Below, one piece after another: positions 5,917 to 8,534 of a stretch of 8,534 nucleotides of DNA. The position numbers were made by a program, and so were the translations under genes. The first letter of the stretch is position 1. Each line of letters opens with the position of its first letter. The notes beneath the pieces are model-generated. The model was not told where the DNA came from. It worked only from the letters and a program-made list of their open reading frames with translations, and did not search any database. The stretch is taken from contig JAKSOJ010000041.1 of NCBI GenBank assembly GCA_024405645.1, positions 1 through 8,534 of the forward strand, read 5' to 3'. The stretch comes from Phascolarctobacterium sp. GTDB taxonomy: Bacteria > Bacillota > Negativicutes > Acidaminococcales > Acidaminococcaceae.

Positions 5917-8163
5917 ATGAGTGACATTAGTTTACAAATGGCTAAGAATAGTCTTGGCTCATATGATTTAATTTGCGTGTGGGATATTTCTTTTGCAGAT
6001 AATACTGTTCGTATAGTAAAAGATAATCTTCAACCGAAGCTTGAAGGTCTGAACGCAGAATACACCTCTATGGTAGATTGGTTGGCGGAAAATTTTATCT
6101 TCTCAGAAGATAGACATGTTTTCAAGGCGAATCTGGCCATAGATGTATTGAAGAATTTGAAAAAGGACTACTATTTTTCTATCAGAACTCAGTTCCCCGA
6201 TGGCAGAATTAGACAGTTTATTTATTTGCTCTGTCCTTCTGATATTGAGAACGATAATCATGTTGTGTTTTCCATATTTGATTTGGAAAATGACAGCAAA
6301 GACATTAAGACTGAAGATGTTAATACAGTAGCTCCTCCTAAAAGTTCCTTTAAACAAACCGAACTTACTGGTACATCCTTTAAATATGTAACCATCTTTG
6401 GCTGCATAGGTTTGCTGGCTGCGTTTTTAGGTGTATTTAACATCATTCCACACATTCTTTCTGTTCTTGTTTTAGTAGTATGTGCGATATTGATGTATAT
6501 CTGCGCGAAGAGTGTTGCTAACGTATATGCTAAGGCGGAAAAATATCTTTACCAACGTCACGATGCTGCAGTAGTAGCTTCTGCTCAATCCTTGAGCAAG
6601 GTTATTAATACCGAAAAAGAGCTGGATAGATCTAGACTGGTATTTATGTCCTGTATTTCTCGTGATGTTAGAACTCCGCTGAATACCATCGTTGGCTTGA
6701 CAGCCTTGGCTTTAAAGAAAATTGAAAATCGTAACTATGTAGAAGATTGCTTGAATAAAATTTCTCACGAGAATACCGAGCTTGTTAATCTCATCGATAA
6801 TATCGTAGATATCAGTGAGGCTGAGTCTGGTAAGGTTCGCTTGAGCCATTCTACCTTCTCCTTAAGTGAGCTTGTTAACGAAATTACTGATTCTGTTGCT
6901 GATAGTGTTCTTTCCAAGAATCAAGATTTCAATGTTCGTGTTAAGGATGTTCGTTATGAATATTTAGTTGGTGATGAAGTTAAGATTAAATCTGTCTTGA
7001 CCAACCTTCTTACCAATGCAACTAAATATACTGATGAGGGCGGTAGCATTTCTCTGGATATCCAGGAGATACGCATTCCTAAAAATCAAGATAGTGTAAG
7101 AATTGCTTTTACTATTGAAGATAATGGTATTGGCATTTCCAAGGACTATCGCAAGGAAATGTATTCTGCTTTCTCAAGAGCAATTGATAACAATGTCAAG
7201 AAGATTAAAGGTACTGGCTTGGGCTTAGCTCTTTGCAAACGCTTTGTAGATATGATGGATGGTACCATTGTCTGTGAAAGTGAAGAGGGTAAGGGCTCTA
7301 AGTTTGTTGTTACTCTTGAATTGCCCATCGCAGGTATGGATACAAGGGACATGGTTCTTGACCCAGTACATATTCTGGTAATCGATGACGATGAAGAAAC
7401 TCGCGATTCCATTTTCACTGCTGTATCCGAAATGGGTGGCTCCATTGATGTAGCTTCCAGCTATCAAGAAGCGGTAGAGCTTTTGGTAGCTAAGCGTAAA
7501 TACGATATAGTTGTTTGTGATTGGCACAATGCGGATGACGACGCTGTTACTGGTATTCGTCTAGTACGTAAGGTTGTTGGCAATGATGTTCCCATCATTG
7601 TTTCTTCTCCCTTTGCTTGGAAGAATATTGAACGCGAGGCCAATAATGCAGATATTAATGGCTTCGTGCAAAAGCCTTGCTTCAAATCCACTATCTATAT
7701 TGATATCATGAAGTACTACCTGCATGGTGTAAGCACCAAGCAGCAATCTCATAAGGAAGAAAAAGTGGAAATTGACCTTAAAGGTTTGAAGGTTCTCATC
7801 GCTGAGGATAATGACCTGAACTGGGAGATTTTGGCCGAAATTTTGGAAACCGTTGGTGCAACCTCTGTCCGTGCGGAAAATGGCCTTGTCTGTGTTGATA
7901 AGATGTACGGAGCTCAAGAGGGTGAGTTCGATGTAATCCTCATGGATGTTCAAATGCCTGTTATGGATGGTATCGAAGCTGCCAAAGAGATTCGTAAATC
8001 CAAACGCGACTATGTTCGCAACATTCCGATTTTCGCTATGACTGCGGACTCTTTTGCAGAAACATTTAACGCCTGCGAGCAAGCTGGTATGAATGGTTTT
8101 GTAACCAAGCCTGTAGACCTCAACAAGCTGTTCGTCGAACTCCGTAAGATTAAAAAAGCATAA
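5917..8163 (+). CDS. Membrane-anchored histidine-kinase-like protein lacking the phospho-accepting His, with two receiver domains
   Basis: ATG with AAGGAAG at 5901-5907. The 748 residues comprise: a cytoplasmic PAS-like N-terminal domain (about 10-125, no signal peptide), two membrane helices with a very short turn (about 157-177 and 179-197), a coiled linker, a HisKA-like dimerisation helix pair (about 235-308), HATPase_c (about 345-470), receiver 1 (about 485-603) and receiver 2 (about 624-745). In the H box the motif reads ISRDVRTPLN: the His is replaced by R249 (codon CGT, 6661-6663), while the following Asp and the RTP remain. ATP-binding motifs look intact: N367 in LLTNATKY, G1 DNGIGI 402-407, G2 GTGLGL 432-437. 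Receiver 1 has D490/D491, candidate acceptor D535, S563 or S564 and K586, but lacks the usual MPxMDG after the acceptor. Receiver 2 is canonical (E630/D631, D677 in LMDVQMP, T709, K731). It should bind ATP but cannot autophosphorylate on the normal His. It may be a pseudokinase regulating partner kinases, a phosphate sink, or an HPt partner. The double membrane hairpin with both ends inside suggests an anchor rather than an external sensor. Confidence 0.93.
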   Translation: MSDISLQMAKNSLGSYDLICVWDISFADNTVRIVKDNLQPKLEGLNAEYTSMVDWLAENFIFSEDRHVFKANLAIDVLKNLKKDYYFSIRTQFPDGRIRQFIYLLCPSDIENDNHVVFSIFDLENDSKDIKTEDVNTVAPPKSSFKQTELTGTSFKYVTIFGCIGLLAAFLGVFNIIPHILSVLVLVVCAILMYICAKSVANVYAKAEKYLYQRHDAAVVASAQSLSKVINTEKELDRSRLVFMSCISRDVRTPLNTIVGLTALALKKIENRNYVEDCLNKISHENTELVNLIDNIVDISEAESGKVRLSHSTFSLSELVNEITDSVADSVLSKNQDFNVRVKDVRYEYLVGDEVKIKSVLTNLLTNATKYTDEGGSISLDIQEIRIPKNQDSVRIAFTIEDNGIGISKDYRKEMYSAFSRAIDNNVKKIKGTGLGLALCKRFVDMMDGTIVCESEEGKGSKFVVTLELPIAGMDTRDMVLDPVHILVIDDDEETRDSIFTAVSEMGGSIDVASSYQEAVELLVAKRKYDIVVCDWHNADDDAVTGIRLVRKVVGNDVPIIVSSPFAWKNIEREANNADINGFVQKPCFKSTIYIDIMKYYLHGVSTKQQSHKEEKVEIDLKGLKVLIAEDNDLNWEILAEILETVGATSVRAENGLVCVDKMYGAQEGEFDVILMDVQMPVMDGIEAAKEIRKSKRDYVRNIPIFAMTADSFAETFNACEQAGMNGFVTKPVDLNKLFVELRKIKKA
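6661..6663 (+). other. H-box histidine replaced by arginine (R249)
   Basis: The codon is CGT where the two neighbouring kinases have CAT in the otherwise equivalent SHDIRTP motif (613-615 and 4300-4302). Adjacent positions also differ (Cys-Ile for Asn-Met or Gln-Met, Val for Ile, Leu for Met, Thr for Ala), which suggests long divergence rather than a single read error. The Asp that normally acts as general base next to the His is kept. Confidence 0.9.
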
Positions 8164-8171
8164 TGATAACT

Positions 8172-8209
8172 AAACTGGAACTGCTTTTCGTGGTTCCAGT
8201 TTTCTTTTA
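8172..8209 (+). terminator. Rho-independent terminator of the kinase cluster
   Basis: AAACTGGAAC (8172-8181) pairs perfectly over 10 bases with GTTCCAGTTT (8193-8202); the loop can be tightened by C8184-G8190 and two G-T pairs. A T-rich tract (TTTCTTTT) follows. It begins eight bases after the TAA of the histidine-less kinase gene, so it most simply ends the HPt-pseudokinase transcript. Confidence 0.85.
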
Positions 8210-8261
8210 TATTTTTAACTGTAAATAGTCGTATGTTTCTCTGTATACTTTGCTTTTTTAA

Positions 8262-8290
8262 TTGACTAAAAAAATATCAGATAGTATAAT
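8262..8290 (+). promoter_or_regulatory. Strong sigma-70-type promoter
   Basis: TTGACT at 8262-8267 and TATAAT at 8285-8290 are separated by 17 bases. The predicted start is near 8297. The only thing downstream before a terminator hairpin at 8350 is about 50 bases without a usable reading frame, so this promoter appears to drive a very short RNA or an attenuated leader. Confidence 0.65.
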
Positions 8291-8291
8291 T

Positions 8292-8310
8292 TTATGTGTG
8301 ATTTACATAA
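8292..8310. repeat. Inverted repeat TTATGT-N7-ACATAA at the transcription start
   Basis: TTATGT (8292-8297) and ACATAA (8305-8310) are perfect inverted copies seven bases apart. They sit immediately after the -10 box, over the expected start, which is a typical position for a repressor operator. A dimeric regulator could bind here, but no family can be assigned and short AT-rich palindromes are common. Confidence 0.3.
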
Positions 8311-8374
8311 TTTCTAATTCAATAAATTTATTTAATGTAAAATGCAATGACGCATCCATTTGGGTGCGTTTTTG
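8297..8374 (+). ncRNA. Candidate small RNA or attenuated leader of about 77 bases
   Basis: A strong promoter (8262-8290) predicts a start near 8297, and a terminator hairpin with a T run ends at about 8373. In between, TTTACAT (8302-8308) can pair with ATGTAAA (8335-8341), and the intervening loop holds a perfect 12-base palindrome AATAAATTTATT (8321-8332). The result is a 5' stem-loop plus a terminator, a layout common to small regulatory RNAs. The only ATG near the start (8294) has no ribosome binding site and reads eight codons to a stop. It could equally be a transcription-attenuated leader of the gene at 8497, though that gene has its own promoter. No known RNA family is recognised. Confidence 0.4.
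8350..8374 (+). terminator. Rho-independent terminator hairpin
   Basis: ACGCATCC (8350-8357) pairs with GGGTGCGT (8362-8369), eight pairs including one T-G wobble, around the four-base loop ATTT, followed by five T residues (8369-8373). It stands about 150 bases after the first terminator and just downstream of a strong promoter, so it most likely ends the short RNA starting near 8297. Confidence 0.75.
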
Positions 8375-8397
8375 TCTGTTTAGAGTACTTCTTTAAA

Positions 8398-8426
8398 TTG
8401 ACTAACATATTTTACAAGCGTATAAT
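8398..8426 (+). promoter_or_regulatory. Strong sigma-70-type promoter of the gene at 8497
   Basis: TTGACT at 8398-8403 and TATAAT at 8421-8426 with a 17-base spacer; both hexamers and the spacing are the same as in the promoter at 8262-8290, and the flanking bases also agree (TTGACTAA and TATAATTT in both). The predicted start is near 8433, leaving a leader of about 64 bases before the TTG start codon. Confidence 0.65.
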
Positions 8427-8482
8427 TTACATTAGGGATTGTATAAATCTTGTAAAGGATAATTACATAATAAAAACATAGA

Positions 8483-8488
8483 GAGGGG
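8483..8488 (+). promoter_or_regulatory. Ribosome binding site supporting the TTG start at 8497
   Basis: GAGGGG lies eight bases before the TTG at 8497-8499, and no ATG or GTG in a suitable position competes with it. This is what decides the start of the last, partial gene. Confidence 0.55.
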
Positions 8489-8496
8489 TTAGTAAA

Positions 8497-8534
8497 TTGT
8501 TTAACAACGAACAAGACACATTAATTCGTGCAGA
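8497..8534 (+). CDS. Start of a further gene, unidentified, cut by the right window edge
   Basis: From the TTG at 8497 the frame runs open to the window end with 12 full codons, reading MFNNEQDTLIRA if TTG is translated as Met. The call rests on the ribosome binding site GAGGGG at 8483-8488 and the strong promoter at 8398-8426. The visible residues are hydrophilic and do not look like a signal peptide or membrane segment. Twelve residues are too few to assign a family. It has its own promoter and is separated from the kinase cluster by two terminators, so it probably belongs to a different transcription unit. Confidence 0.5.
   Translation, partial: MFNNEQDTLIRA

Larger units (their letters stand above)
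8164..8496. other. Intergenic region with two terminators and two promoters
   Basis: This 333-base stretch contains no credible protein-coding frame on either strand. In order it holds the terminator of the kinase cluster, an AT-rich spacer of about 50 bases with nothing recognisable, a strong promoter, a short transcribed-looking segment ending in a second terminator hairpin, a second strong promoter and a leader of about 64 bases running to the TTG-started gene at 8497. The individual elements are listed separately. Confidence 0.7.

Noticed and set aside
6661..6663. Sequencing error explaining the missing histidine
   Set aside because: A single A-to-G error could convert CAT to CGT, but neighbouring positions of the motif have also drifted from the pattern of the two sister kinases and the frame is intact, so genuine divergence is more likely; it cannot be excluded from one sequence.
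7561..8082. Minus-strand open frame of 173 codons opposite the end of the pseudokinase gene
   Set aside because: It overlaps both conserved receiver domains on the other strand and has no family features; it is explained by codon composition of the real gene.
1..8534. CRISPR array, tRNA or rRNA genes, insertion sequences
   Set aside because: No regularly spaced repeats, no cloverleaf-like or rRNA-like sequence, and no transposase frame or terminal inverted repeats were seen.

Overview
The window holds a compact, all-plus-strand cluster of two-component phosphorelay genes from a moderately AT-rich bacterium. The non-coding DNA is strongly AT-rich, the ribosome binding sites are strong purine-rich GGAAG/AGAGG types, there is a probable TTG start, and the promoters are near-perfect TTGACT/TATAAT types. 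These traits, with the style of the large sensor proteins, suggest an anaerobic Bacillota (Firmicutes) member, possibly a Negativicutes gut or rumen bacterium. The taxonomic call is inference only; nothing in the window is a taxonomic marker.

Layout: (1) 1-1725, the C-terminal part of a soluble-looking hybrid histidine kinase (sensor region, HisKA, HATPase_c, receiver) that is cut by the left window edge. (2) 1768-5415, a 1215-residue BvgS/EvgS-type hybrid kinase with a signal peptide, two extracytoplasmic SBP_bac_3 solute-binding domains, one membrane segment, two PAS-like regions, HisKA, HATPase_c and a receiver. (3) 5416-5529, a 114-base gap with a good sigma-70-type promoter and phased TTGT repeats upstream of it. 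(4) 5530-5877, a stand-alone HPt phosphotransfer protein. (5) 5917-8163, a membrane-anchored kinase-like protein with two receivers, in which the phospho-accepting histidine is replaced by arginine. (6) 8164-8496, a 333-base intergenic region with a Rho-independent terminator, a strong promoter followed about 60 bases later by a second terminator (candidate small RNA or leader), and another strong promoter. (7) 8497 to the end, the first 12 codons of a further gene starting with TTG.

How the parts may work together: the two hybrid kinases carry His and Asp sites but no HPt domain of their own, and the separate HPt protein supplies the missing third step of a His-Asp-His-Asp relay. The last protein offers two more receivers plus an ATP-binding domain that cannot autophosphorylate in the usual way. 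It therefore looks like a pseudokinase, phosphate sink or modulator, comparable in logic to Caulobacter DivL acting on CckA and ChpT. No DNA-binding output domain is present in the window, so the final response regulator must lie elsewhere. The most noteworthy points are the histidine-less kinase paired with an HPt gene under its own promoter, and the short promoter-to-terminator unit at about 8262-8374.
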